Origin: Apricaphanius iberus
Taxonomy: Eukaryota > Chordata > Actinopteri > Cyprinodontiformes > Aphaniidae
Length of the DNA stretch: 64,000 nucleotides
Direction: 5' to 3'
Assembly (NCBI GenBank): GCA_028564705.1
Contig: JAPXFQ010002841.1
Span: 1,388,001 to 1,452,000 of the forward strand
The number at the start of each line of letters is the position of its first letter. Positions within the stretch are counted from its first letter, which is position 1. The notes below the pieces were generated by a model, which saw only the letters and a list, made by a program, of their open reading frames with translations, was not told the origin of the DNA and made no database searches. Positions 1-12,610 of this stretch are shown in pieces. The translations under genes and the position numbers were made by a program.

Positions 1-3000
1 TTCCATGTGACTATTCAACCTGCAGCTCTAATCCCCTCCCTGCTCACTACCATCTGTCCACTATCGCCCCACCCTTGTCTCTTTTCTGCGTCTCTTTGTA
101 TCACTTTAATACCAAACGTTATTGGCTGAAGCGGATAAAGCAGTGGATCAGTTGTACCTTTACTCAGTAAAGTCAAAAAGTACAGACCATTCTGACCTGA
201 GGTCAAGCTGAGGACCTGCAGAGCCGACAGACTAAAAGCACAACAGACAGTAAATGTCAAAACCTCTGAGAGCAGTGTTGATAAGGTATTCAGTCAGGTA
301 GCTCATTACCTTTTCAGCGGCCTTTAATTTCATGGATATATAGTAAAGTATCATGTAGCAGTCCTCACAGAGGCAGGAAGGAAGGTCATAACTTGACACA
401 GTGGATAACCAACGTATAAAGAGCTGCTCCGTTCTTTCTCTGACTAAAAACATGCTGCAGCATCCGTCCCACCCATCATCTACTCCATCTCAGCATCTCA
501 TTCATAAAACAAATAGCACTATTGATATAATGATGCACAACAAGACCCATCAAAATCTGCAAGAAAGAGCTATTTTCACTATTTTCACAAGGCTGCAGTC
601 GTTTTCATCTTACAACTCATAGACATGACCTAAACAACAAGGCAGGCATAAATGTGACAGGATGAAACAGGAAAATCTTTCCAAACATTAAAATCCAAAT
701 TTATATCAGAAATTCAACAAATATACAACCAAATGTAATAAGAGAGCTTCAACAAAAATCAATAATTTGTTGTTTTTTCAAATATAATCTGGTGAAGAAT
801 AAATAAAGAATAAAACGATTTCCCAATTTAAAATGGCTATCAGGTGCATCTAATTAGAACTTCATTACAAAACATTTTGAATGAGGTTGGCCCTGTTTAA
901 ACCCCAGACATTCATTTGGATATGTGCCTAAGTGAGCATCATTGTGATATCCAAATAGCTATCTTAGTTTTTTAAAAGGAACATTTTAGCAGCTTATGAA
1001 TCTGGTAAGAGATTTAAAGAGTTTTAAATCAATTTAAAATCAGTCTAAAAGTGGAAGATGTTTAAAAATCTGCCTATATGTAGATCACAAGATGCCAAAA
1101 CCTAAAATGTCATGTTTGTATAATACTAAAGAGACTACACGAGTTTAACTTTCACAGGAGGTAGCAAGACTGTGACCTTTCCTCTCTTTGGAAATCAAAA
1201 CAGAGCACATATTTGACATGAACCAAATTAAGGATTCCAGGAAAATTAAATAATACCAACTGTGAAACACAGAGCTGGAAGTGTCAGTGTTTACTGAGGT
1301 TTGGCTGCAGCAGGACCTGCCCAGCTCACCGTCACCACATCTATAATTTCCGCATCTATGTCCATGGCTGTGCATCTTAAGAGTTTACTATCACATCAGC
1401 AGACAGCCTTAATCACTTGAAATCATCTGATTCTCACAAGTCAAACGTTGATCTTTGAGAGTGCTATCACAGTATCTCTGTCTAAACACATTTATTGCCA
1501 TATTGTCCCTTTAAATGCACCTGGACAAACTCTGACAACCTGGTGCTGTCAGCATTTGGGGTGCACCTTAGAGCAATTAGAACCGTTTCCTTCCAGCAAA
1601 AAGGTCCTCTATTGAAGTCCAGAGCCTGGATTTTTTCTGTCTGAAGTTTGGTTGTTCTCTGTCAGTGCTCCAGCTTAATAAAAACAATATTTTCTCTGCT
1701 GTAAAAAATTCTCTAAGCTATGATTTTTTTGTGTGTGGTTGTGTGACTCTGTATCGTCTTGAGATGGGCAAACAACATGTCCAAGGTGTACCCAATGACT
1801 GGAGTTATGCACCATGCCCACACTTATACCCTCTCTGTATTTTCTAGAAACAGCCAAATGTGGATATTTTCCACTAACTGCATGTAAAATATCTCAAATT
1901 TGGACAAATGTTTGTAGTTCCAGAAAAGCACTACTTGCTTGGCAAACAGAGTGTGGGGTTTTAATATTACTTTGCAAAGCCCTTTTTAAATTAGGTTCCT
2001 TAAGCCACAAAACACCATGATTGTCCTCACATTTTGTTCTGTATAGAGAAACACTGCACCCATAAAGATTTTGATCAAACACATTTTCTAGACTTCTCAG
2101 TTACCTTTATATACGATGTATTTTTATTTCAAAAGCACATCTCTGCAAGAGAACAAACAGAAAGTGAAAAGAAACAACTTTTTCAGACAATAGCATTGTG
2201 AAGTTCACAGCAGATTCCGATTGCACATAGTTGTCATTTGGCTCACCTTAGTAGATATTTACACTTGAGCTCTTTGTTTATCCTGTAAAGATGTTCAGAA
2301 ATCTCTCTTTAGTCAGGCAGGAATACCGAAAGGTTTGAACTCAGCCTCTTGGAAAGTTTAGCTGTCATCTGATTGATGTGTGTGTCTGAGCTGTTTTTCA
2401 CTCTTGTGAATTCATGAGAAATATGACAGCTTGCATACGCTCCAACATGTAAAGCGACTGAGCACCATGGCCTTTTACTGAGGCCCACATAAATTAGACA
2501 TTTTCCAATAAAAGAGAAAGTGGTAATGTAGTGTGAAGATCAAAAGGTATAATCTCTCATGACGGCTAGTTATTCTCTGCTTCTTCTCTGCTGAGTAGCA
2601 AATCATTGGAATATGTTTCCCCAGCAGAAAAAAATACTTGCCAAATTGTATTCATATACAGTAACCTTTCATGCAAATCAATGCTATTTTTTTCAGATAC
2701 ATAGCTAGAGGCCATCAGAGTGTATGCATGCAGCGAAACATTGAAGGGTCTCTTGTCAACAGGCTTTTGATCGCGCATCCATCATTTCCCTGAAAGTGTC
2801 AAATTAGCAATGAGAAAAACAGGTGGCCTGCCAGCAGATGCCAAGGAGCTAACAGCTGAGAAAATTGAGGTCATGTTTGTTTAATCACCCCAAGCATTAG
2901 ATGGATTTGACTTCTTTTCCGTTTGAGTTAGGAGAAAGGGTTGTGTAACAGTGTTATAATGTTAAAGCACAGGGTGGCTTTAAAATGTGATCTTCGAATT

Positions 3001-3155
3001 TAAATCAGATTTTTTTATTATTTGTTAAAAGTAAATCGTGTTTAGTATAACAACAAGATGAGTAACAAAACATGTTCTTTACGTCTTTACGTCGTTAAGT
3101 CATTTTATTAACTGCATGCTTGATTGTTGTTGTTCTGATTACACATCTTCTGATT
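1..3155. other. Intergenic, no gene recognised
   Basis: Only short unrelated open frames occur here, none with a recognisable domain or splice-consistent neighbours. The stretch is AT-rich single-copy-looking DNA. I see no clear mobile element borders. Confidence 0.6.
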
Positions 3156-3157
3156 TA

Positions 3158-4348
3158 CACTCACCTGAAGGATATTAGGAGCACCATACTAATACGGAGT
3201 TTGAACCCCTTTCGCCTTCAGAACTGCCTTAATTCTACCTGGCATTGATTCAACAAGGTGCTGAAAGCATTATTTAGAAATGTTGGCCCATATTGATAGG
3301 ATAGCATCTTGCAGTTGATGGAGATTTGTGGGATGCACATACAGGGCACGAAGCTCTCGTTCCACCACATCCCAAAGATGCTCTATCGGGTTGAGATCTG
3401 GTGACTGTGGGGACCATTATAGTACAGTGAACCTATTGTCATGTTCAAGAAACCAATTTGAATTGATTTGAGCTTTATGACATGGTGCATTATCCTGCTA
3501 GAAGTAGCCATCAGAGGATGGGTACATGGTGGTCATGAAGGGATGGACATGGTCAGAAACAATGTTCAGGTAGCCCGTAGCATTTAAACGATGCCCAATT
3601 GGCACTAAGGTGCCTAAACTGTGTGCCAAGAAAACATCCCCCACACCATAACAACACCCCCACCAGCCTGCACAGTGGTAACAAGGCATGATGGATCCAT
3701 GTTCTCATTCTGTTTACGCCAAATTCGGACTACCATTTGGATGTCTCAACAGAAAACAAGACTCATCAGACCAGGCAACATTTTTCCAGTCTTCAACTGT
3801 CCAATTCTGGTGAGCTTGTGCAAATTGTAGCCTCTTTTTCCTATTTGTAGTGGAGATGAATGGTACCCGGTGGGGTCTTCTGCTGTTGTAGCTCATCAGC
3901 CTCAAGGTTGTGCGTGTTATGTCTTCACAAATGCTTTGCTGCATTCCTCGGTTGTAACGAGTGGTTATTTTAGTCAAAGTTGCTCTTCTATCAGCTTGAA
4001 TCAGTCGGCCCATTCTCCTCTGACCTCTAGCATCAACAAGGCATTTTCACGCACAGGACTGCTGCATACTGGTTGTTTTTTCCTTTTCACACCATTCTTG
4101 TTAAACCCTAAAAATGGTTGTGCGTGAAAATCCCAGTAACTGAGCAGATTGTGAAATACTCAGACCGGCACCATCAACCATGCCACGCTCAAAATTTGTT
4201 AAATCACCTTTGAGTTTGGAGTTCGAGAGAATGTCTTGACCAGGACCACACCCCTAAATGCATTGAAGCAACTGCCATGTGATTGGTTGATTAGATCATT
4301 GCATTAAGGAGAAATTGAACAGGTGTTCCTAATAATCCTTTAGGTGTG
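3158..4348 (-). mobile_element. Tc1-like DNA transposon, near full length, inactive
   Basis: The ends are imperfect terminal inverted repeats: the left end begins cactcacctgaaggat and the right end reads cctttaggtgtg, its complement. Each side abuts a TA dinucleotide (3156-3157 and 4349-4350), the target duplication of the Tc1/mariner superfamily. The ~1.19 kb body encodes a Tc1-type transposase on the minus strand, broken by several stops. Length, TA flanks and coding content all fit a Tc1-like element that transposed as a complete unit and then decayed. Confidence 0.9.
3190..4215 (-). pseudogene. Tc1-like transposase pseudogene
   Basis: Read on the minus strand, the remnant starts with a helix-turn-helix DNA-binding region (LSISQSAQLLGFSRTTI, near 4150-4090). 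It continues through an open 99-codon stretch (4013-3714) containing WSDES, where the first catalytic Asp of the DDE triad lies. Further on come QDNAPCH (second Asp, near 3495) and SPDLNPIEHLW (third catalytic position, near 3400). All three catalytic blocks can therefore be seen. In-frame stops occur after the N-terminal helix-turn-helix, just before QDNAPCH, before the SPDLNP block and near the C terminus, and the N-terminal linker needs frame changes. It cannot make a functional transposase. The closest family is Tc1-like transposase; assignment below that level was not attempted. Confidence 0.9.
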
Positions 4349-4350
4349 TA

Positions 4351-4882
4351 TGTATTATTCTAACACATTTAAACTGTCCTTTGAAAGAAATTTAGAAGTT
4401 TTCTTAAGGAAGAGGGGGAACCACATTCTTTATTTTTCTCAGTTTAAATCAAATCGGCTGTGTGGACAAAGGGCCAAAAAGTAGAAAACTATGTCAGTTT
4501 TGTGGATACATGTGGACAAGGCAACCCTGTTATATTAAGAAGTGTGGTGATAGTTGTGTGCTCACCCACTGCTTAACTCTTTCATTCTCTATCACCTATA
4601 CTGTTGGCTCTTCCTGCCTTGTATTTTAATCGTATCAGGTAACCTAATACCTTCTTTTTCTCCTTTTTCAAAATCATCCCCGACTTTCAGCAGATGGTAT
4701 TTATTTTACCTAATGTACATGCTGTATATTGCGTTGCTCTTTAAGGAAAACATACTCTTTACTCTAGATTTGATTTAAATAACTACAGATACATATGCAT
4801 ATATTTTGCTCACCCATTAAAATGTGGGCAAATAGCTTCAGTGCATGGACTAGATATTTGCATGGTGGTGACCATATTCTTA
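4351..4882. other. Short AT-rich interval, nothing recognised
   Basis: No gene, RNA or clear repeat border is seen between the Tc1-like element and the MITE. TTA at 4880-4882 is the likely target site of the next element. Confidence 0.5.
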
Positions 4883-5941
4883 TGGTACGTTCACACCGTC
4901 CAAACGTCAATGTCAGGAGCAGCAAGATTACATGTAAAGTCTATGGTTGAGTCTGTCAGAGTCTCTGCACCCCTTTATGTGTGTTGGCAATTTTTCAAGC
5001 TTTTCCTGCCTTTCAAGCAGCAAAGCAGCAAAAGTCAGCAATGCAGAAGTTCAGCTAACAGAACTTTTACGCTCTTGATGCAGTGCGCCAACCAATCAGA
5101 GCGTCTCAATGTACTGATGTGGCTCGACGTGTCAGGGTGTGTGTGTTGGTGTTCCCTCACCGGTTTCTCCACAGAGGACGCAGCTCGTTGTCATCTCCCA
5201 GCTGATCGCGGTTAGGACAATCAAGGAGCGGCAGTTAAAAGGGGAGCGGTGACTGGGAGCAGACGCCAGATCGTTCGCTTTGTTGGATGGGTAACAAGCT
5301 TCGTTCCAGCCCTAGGAACTCTGTGTTTTCGCCGTTGGTTACTCTCACCCTGCCTTCTTTTCTGCCAGCAGTTGATCGCCTTCCCGAGAAGCTTCCATCG
5401 AGCCTTGCTGTGTAGCAGTCTCAGCCCGCGGCGCCTGCTATTACTGGTCCTCTTGTCGCTCCCCCGCTGCTCGCTCCAAGCTCAACCAAGCACCGCCTCT
5501 GCCTGTCCACCCTCAACCACCTAGGAGATCGGAACAACCTGGACGCCGTTTACTCTGGACACACCACGACACCCTTCCCCCCCAGAGCTGAGGATGATCA
5601 GACTATCCAAGTAAGCCAACATTCCACTCCCGCTTCCCCTCTGATTCATTGTAACCCACTCACCTCCATCTCCTCTGACCCTCAGTGGCTGCCTCCCTCC
5701 TAAGCTCCGTTCCGAGGATCCTACCCTGAGCTCTGCAGAGTCTCTTCCGCTGTTCATTTCCCGTGGGGCAATCAATAAATCATTGTTTATATTTAATTCC
5801 TTGTTTCTGCTGGTCGTTTGTGTGTCCGCACTAGAGTCCAAAGGAACAAATCATGACACGACGTCAACGTTGTCTAGCCAACCACGATCCACTAGTGTTT
5901 AAAACATCTGCCAGAGAAAGTCTGCAGCTTGTAAATTAAAC
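4883..5941. mobile_element. Harbinger-like MITE, interrupted by a solo LTR
   Basis: It begins tggtacgttcacac after a TTA. Blocks such as agttcagctaacagaac and ccaaccaatcagagcgtctc match the second copy at 51729-52112, in the same order. After a 729-bp insertion (5130-5858) the homology resumes with ttgtctagccaacca and ccactagtgtttaaaac, then fades near 5941. The 3' inverted repeat is not present. The second copy has TAA flanks, which suggests PIF/Harbinger-type target use. No coding capacity is seen. Confidence 0.75.
5130..5858 (+). mobile_element. Solo LTR with 5-bp target duplication
   Basis: The 729-bp unit begins TGTCAGGG and ends ATCATGACA, so TGTCA...TGACA form short inverted ends. It is flanked by the identical 5-mer CGACG at 5125-5129 and 5859-5863. 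An AATAAA lies at about 5774, near the 3' end as in the R region of an LTR. No internal retroviral-type coding region is present, so it is best read as a solo LTR left by recombination between two LTRs. The homologous MITE at 51.7-52.1 kb shows the uninterrupted site. Open frames inside it are not genes. The parent family is probably Ty3/gypsy, but this is inferred from end structure only. Confidence 0.88.
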
Positions 5942-7883
5942 TGATCTGCTAACTCTGATTTGACACCAGTATGTGCACATAGCATTGGGGATTTACCACC
6001 CTCCACTGTAAATTTAAAAAAAAGTCAGTCAAATAAAGATAAGGTTTAACATTGGTGAAGTCCACTCTTGGAGGGCATGAAATTGGTTTGGAAAAAAATA
6101 TATTTTACACTGTGGTCATTTATTACACACTGGACAAAAACAAAAGCCATCCTTATTTTCCACAAGAGATTCTTATGCTTTCTGTATCATTACTAGCATT
6201 TCATTTGTGATAGGCATTTAATACTGTTGAAAGGTCTATGCTTTTGTTACATTTAAACCTGAAAAGTAGAGAGGTAAAAACGGTGGTCACATTCTTTTTG
6301 TAATATGTAATTAATGTAAAGAAAGGATGATGAATAGCTGCTACAGTGCAGAGGAGATGTGATGGAACTCCACTATTGAGGGGCTCCTCTACCTGATTTT
6401 TTCACACATGTAAATTAAATCCAATAATTGCCTCTGGCAGCAAAGGAGATAATTCAGTTAGTAATTTGTGGAAGATGACTTTGAGGTCAGAGTTGTCCAT
6501 CTATTCATTTGCATTTACTTTTTCACTCTTTTCAGTTGCAACAACCAAGTATTTTCCCGCCATCACATTTTTTTTTCACTTTCTCTCAGACTGAGATATT
6601 CAGAAAAAAGAGTCTAAATTGCATGGCTGAACAGGGATTTCACTCCACAAAGTGCTCAAGGGCACTCATTAACTTCCTATCGTACAGTATTATAGATTCT
6701 GTTGTGAATTCAGTTGCAGAATATGGTAATCCATACAGATAATGCTCTAATAGAGGTTCTACAGCACATATGGCATCTTGTAAGGACTAACAGGCATGAC
6801 AAAGATTAAATGATCATCATGGAAAAACATTGATATGAAAATCCGTATAGATAATGTAGTGTATTCATATAATCAGTGTATTCATTGTGATTGTATGTCC
6901 TAGACCAACACTGTTAGGTTATGTGTGAGTGACTGTGTTTTCTGTGACCAGTGAATCATCTTTTCGAAGATTTTCATTGGAGAGTTTGCTGTGCTGGCTG
7001 ATTCCAGATACCTGTGAGCAATCAAGCCTTATGTGTCCTGGGTCCTCTTAAGCTGTTCTACACCCTTTTTTTTTGGTTTCCCAGGTCGCTTCTCTGAAGT
7101 CTTCCAGGTCAGTCTTTGAAAATCAGAAAACCTACCTGGTCTCTGGATTCGACTTCCATGTTTGGATGCTGCTGCTCACCTCATTTCCCGTTTGCTATCT
7201 CCTTGCCTGCTCTCCAACGATACTCACTCCCACGGTTCTGTCTCCCTGCACAGTCTCTCACACCTTTGGACCTAACCACCCCTCCATGCATTATTATCTG
7301 TCCAAGGACAGTAATTGAAGTAAATCTCTGGCCAATCATTCTTTTTAAAAATTGAGCCACTAACCATATCCTCTATTTATTCACATGCCCAGCCAGTTGC
7401 AGAAGTCATTGACCTTCCAGTTCTCACTAATTTTCTCCATTTAAATACATTTTATAGTTTTTTTATCATGGCTCAAGTGTTATTTCTGCATGTGGGTCAG
7501 AAAGCTCTCTGAATCAATGACAACGACAAAGTTGCAAAAAAATAATAATACATTATTTTCACAGCTGCAAATACTTTGTGATAATGTTGGTAGGTAGGTA
7601 GGTAGGTAGGTAGATAGGTAGGTCTGGCAGCTTTCCAAAGCTAAAGACAGGATTTTTTGTCAATTCATCTTTGTAAAATAACTCAAGCTCATTCAGACTC
7701 AATGGAAGTAATTATCAATGTTGAGGTCTTGCCCTGGATTTAGAGCTGGACTTCACCATTGTTCAAGATCACCATCGTTTCAAGATCTTTGCAACCTCTA
7801 ACAGGGTTTCCTTTCCTCCTGAATTACCCTTTAGTTTGCTCCATCAATATTCAAGTAAATATGTATAATCTTTTTTTCAATTA
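5942..7883. other. Intergenic, no gene recognised
   Basis: AT-rich DNA without convincing coding potential. A pyrimidine-rich stretch at about 7060-7310 has some LTR-like character but no borders. A short TAGG tract lies at 7590-7623. Confidence 0.5.
7590..7623. repeat. (TAGG)n microsatellite
   Basis: About eight tandem TAGG units with one GATA-like interruption near the 3' end. Confidence 0.95.
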
Positions 7884-8290
7884 TGTTCGTTTATATAGCG
7901 CCAAGTTACAACATGTCATCTCAAGGCACTTTACAAGAAAAGTCATTTCAATTCAATCATACATACGTTCCAATTAATCCTTTAGTTCATTATTCCAATC
8001 AGTTTAACGCTTTTCTTTATCTAAGCAAACCAAAAAGATTGCATTCATCATTGATGTTCACCATTCACTCGTCCTGAACGAAAATTTAGCCACAGTAGAC
8101 AGTCAACTGCATTGTGCCCTCGACTTAACAGCAATCCCTGATACTGAGCAAGAAAGCAGCAACAGTGGAAAGGAAAAACTCCTCTTTAACAGAAAGAAAC
8201 CTCCAGCTGCACCAGACTCAGTGCAAGCGAACTTTTGCAACAACGGAATGGGGGTTTGAGATGACAGAGCAGAGACAACAAATGAAAAAG
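7884..8290. repeat. Dispersed teleost repeat, unassigned
   Basis: The blocks tttatatagcgccaag, catctcaaggcactttac, tactgagcaagaaagc and agtggaaaggaaaaactc occur in this order in a repeat I recognise from many teleost genomic sequences. I cannot name its class with confidence. No coding region is visible. Confidence 0.5.
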
Positions 8291-8518
8291 GAAACGTAAC
8301 AGAATGTAAGAGTACTTTCTATGCTAAAGAAAGTAAAGGACTGATAAAAGAACACTGAGAATATTCAGTTAATGGAAGCTTCTTTCCAGCTGATTCCCCC
8401 TCCAACAAGGGCCAGACCAGATGTGGCTTCTGTTAAAAGAAAAACACTCAGAAAACAAAGTTTACATATACATTAAAACTTGTATACATATATATGTGAT
8501 TTTCTGCATTTTTGTTTT

Positions 8519-8632
8519 AGATCTTGTCCCTCACAGTTGAAGAGTACCTTTTATTACAGACCTCTACATGCTTTGTAAGTGGGAAGACTTCAAAAATCAG
8601 CAGAGTATCAAATACTTGTTCTCCCCACTGTA
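8519..8632. mobile_element. Terminal fragment of a Tc1/mariner-type element
   Basis: The stretch containing gacctctacatgctttgtaa and gtatcaaatacttgttctcc, ending ccccactgta, matches the terminal inverted repeat region of a widespread fish Tc1/mariner-type transposon (from family knowledge). Only one end is present, so it is a truncated copy. Confidence 0.65.
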
Positions 8633-9741
8633 TATAAACAGAATCTCAAGCTGTATTCGCTGAGCCATTAGAGGTTTCCCTGCATTTTGTTGCAGCATGA
8701 GAATGGAGTATAACAGAGGTTTCTGCTGGCACAGCACTGCTAGATGTGAAGAGTCATGATTTAGTCAAGAGCCTCCTCATATCCCAAGGACATGTTCATG
8801 TTCAAAAGGCTGGCTGTTCTCCCACAGGCTTGTGAACCTTACCCATGAGCACATTTTGCCCCGACATCTTTTGCTTCTTTTGCAGCTGCTGTGTCATATA
8901 AATTTGCTGCTTCAATTGATTGTAGAAAATAATCTATAGGAACTGAATGGCTGGCATGTGCACCTTTTGGCAGTGAGGACAGAAATAGGAAGTTGAGAAA
9001 TCTCTTGTGTTATTGATCGTTTTTGGAGATGATTGGACAGGAGACATGACCTTTGCTGTTACATAACCAGAGTATCCATCGAGGAACACAAAGATTTGCA
9101 TTTTCAGACACTTTAAACTCTAAACATGCACAAGCCTAACCATGCCTGCAGTGTTGGATGGCCTGATGCCACAACAGCTGAGTTGGTTCCTCTGCCAAGT
9201 GCCAGAGAGAGCTTAAATATTCTGCACACAAATAGGCTGGAAGGCTGCAAGCAGAGAAAAAAAGCTATTGTCAGCCAGAAACAAACTTACACAAAGTCAG
9301 TTGAACAGGGTAAGAAATGCCTGACTACTTGTTTATACCTATTTCTTAACTTATCAAAATTTCTCACACTGTTACATGTTAAGTAATGTTGTTAAGTTGG
9401 AATTAGCTTAACCATGCAAAACAACTTGAGGACCTTTGCCACAGTAGCATCATTTACCAAAACGTCAGATTTTGTAATGTTAGTAGATGAAGGTAAATGA
9501 AAGTAGATGGAAAATAATACTTATAATACTCTAATAAGAATTTAGATTTTGAATCCCTTTTTTTTTTTTACATTTTGTCAATTTGAAAAAAACAAGTTTT
9601 ATTGCAATTTGTTGGATTTTATGTAAAAGCTAATCACAAAGAGGTGTTTAGGTGTAAATTTGACTGTTATCGTTGATACTTGCAAATAAAAAGTGGCATA
9701 GATTTGCATACAGACAATCTAAGTCATTGGGCATATGTTTG
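8633..9741. other. Intergenic, no gene recognised
   Basis: No convincing open frame, RNA gene or repeat border is seen. The 86-codon frame at 9126-9386 has no recognisable domain. Confidence 0.5.
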
Positions 9742-10684
<943 letters not shown>

Positions 10685-11904
10685 GGTCGACAGACACACA
10701 TGGGTTTTTTTTTAAAGCTCATCCCTGTTTCTCATTTTCAATAACCAAACAGTGTACAGCAGATGTCTGTTTGATCACAGACAGCTCACATTTTCAGAAT
10801 TTGCAAAGCAACTCCCCTCTGCTTTCATAATCCCATATGACCTTTGTGCAGGAGAGTTTGAGATGAGCATTGGAAGGAGAGGATTTGAAGTCTCTCCGGA
10901 CTTGCACTCAAAATACTTTAAAAAATCACATCATCTGCTTTGCTGATAGGCACAGTTCAGGTAAGTGTCCTCATGCTGAAGTTATATAAAAAAAGCATCA
11001 CTGAAGCTGCATGGCTCCAGAGTCAGCTAAGACACATATCGAAGATATATATTATGTGAATGGTCAGTCTTTCTAAAGCTGTTTTTGATGTTCAGAATGG
11101 GGTGTTGCGAAAGTAAAAAAAGAACTCATATAGTACCATTTTCTTTATCAAACCTTACAAAGGCCTTCAGTACAATAAACAGTGACTGGCATCTACATAG
11201 GAATAAAAACATGAAAGGTGCAATAAAGTTTGGAAACTGCTGTTTTGTTTGGTTTTTTTGGGGTGGAACTCCTGTCAGGGTTTCCCAGAGGATACTGCAT
11301 GTCACTGCATGGTGAATTGTTGCCTCTCTTTTGTGAGGATATTTCATGTCTCTGCAGTGGACTGACCGAAGGCTGCTCTGGTCCATGCCAAAATACTCGG
11401 ATACCTTTTGAAATCATCCATAAGACAAAATCACTGGGGATTTTCTGCTGTCGTACGAACAACACAACTCTGTTTCTTTCTAGCGGAACCGGTGGGACTC
11501 TTGGTGAGAGGGGAGACTAGGAAAACTGATTTCTCTTCTTTCTTCTTGTTTTGCACACTTCACCTCATGGATTTTAACATTCTTTTCAGAGGGAAATGTA
11601 GGGCTGTTTGCTGATTTTTCTCACATACCTGCATGTTTTTCCTTTCAAAATAAAAACGGAATTAGTGCTCTGACAGCTCACATGGGAAATTGAACTTCAC
11701 ACTGCTTGGGCTTCAAAAGAAAGAACACGTAAATGTGAATGAAGTTATTCTAAAAACATTTAATGAGCATTCAGAAAGAATTTTTTTATTAACATAAAAA
11801 GTGTTTCTTTATATATTTCAATATCATAACATTTATTTTGAATTATTTGGATTACTTTACCATCTTTTAGTTTCTTTCTTCAAATTAAAACTTTAAGGTT
11901 ACTG
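10685..11904. other. Intergenic, no gene recognised
   Basis: Several overlapping 68-96 codon frames lie on both strands at 11085-11614, but none has a recognisable domain. No repeat borders are seen. Confidence 0.5.
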
Positions 11905-12610
11905 ACCCGGGCTTTCCACTGGATGTGTCAGCTGCATGTTACAGGAGCAGCACGTTTTACTCGCGTATTCTGCTGCTTGGCCCTTTCCGGGGGGGGGGGG
12001 GTCAGCAGCACTTAGCAGCAGGGAAGCAGCTGTCACCGAGAGAGCCCGAAATCATGCGAGATCAGCAAAATCATGCGTGGTTTCGTCAGTAAACGCAATA
12101 AAAAGCAGGAAAAGGACTACAACATGGCTCCAAAAGGTCTGTGTTTTATGTTCTGTCCGTTTTACACTCGGCAATAAGTTTATGTTACGTCAGGGAATAT
12201 ATAACATCCCTCGAAGTGCAAAAGAATAATGTTAGTGGCGATCCGAGGTAGTGTAGACCCTCCCGCGACCTACTGACTTCTCACGGGGCTGCACAGGTAG
12301 TGAAGTAAGGCTACCGGAAAGAAGCACGTTTATTTTATTTTGAAAATTTCCGGATGCTGAGCCATCGGATTTCCTGTCTTCCCCTATCCAAAATGTCGAA
12401 ATTTACATGTTTCACAGGCATAGCGCGTAGAAAATAGGACTGCCGCGTATATTTAGAAAAATGCTGCGACATGACGCTCCTGTGACGGGGCAAACTCGTG
12501 CTGCTTTCGCCTCCGGTGGAAAGGATTATATTGATTACAGCGGTGGCTAACAGCGTATGACAGGCTGCTGCTGTAACATGCTGTTGACACGTCTGGTGGA
12601 AAGGAGGGGT
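11905..12610. mobile_element. Non-autonomous DNA element with ~45-bp inverted ends, unassigned
   Basis: The left end (11913-11957) and right end (12562-12607) are inverted repeats: ctttccactggatgtgtcag pairs with the complement of acacgtctggtggaaag, and catgttacaggagcagc pairs with the complement of gctgctgtaacatg. The interior is CpG-richer than its flanks and includes a 12-base G run near 11991. No transposase is encoded. I could not find a clean target duplication, so the superfamily is open. Confidence 0.7.

Noticed and set aside
5249..5841. Frames of 91 codons (+) and 106 codons (-)
   Set aside because: Both lie inside the solo LTR or run with its borders, and neither has a domain.
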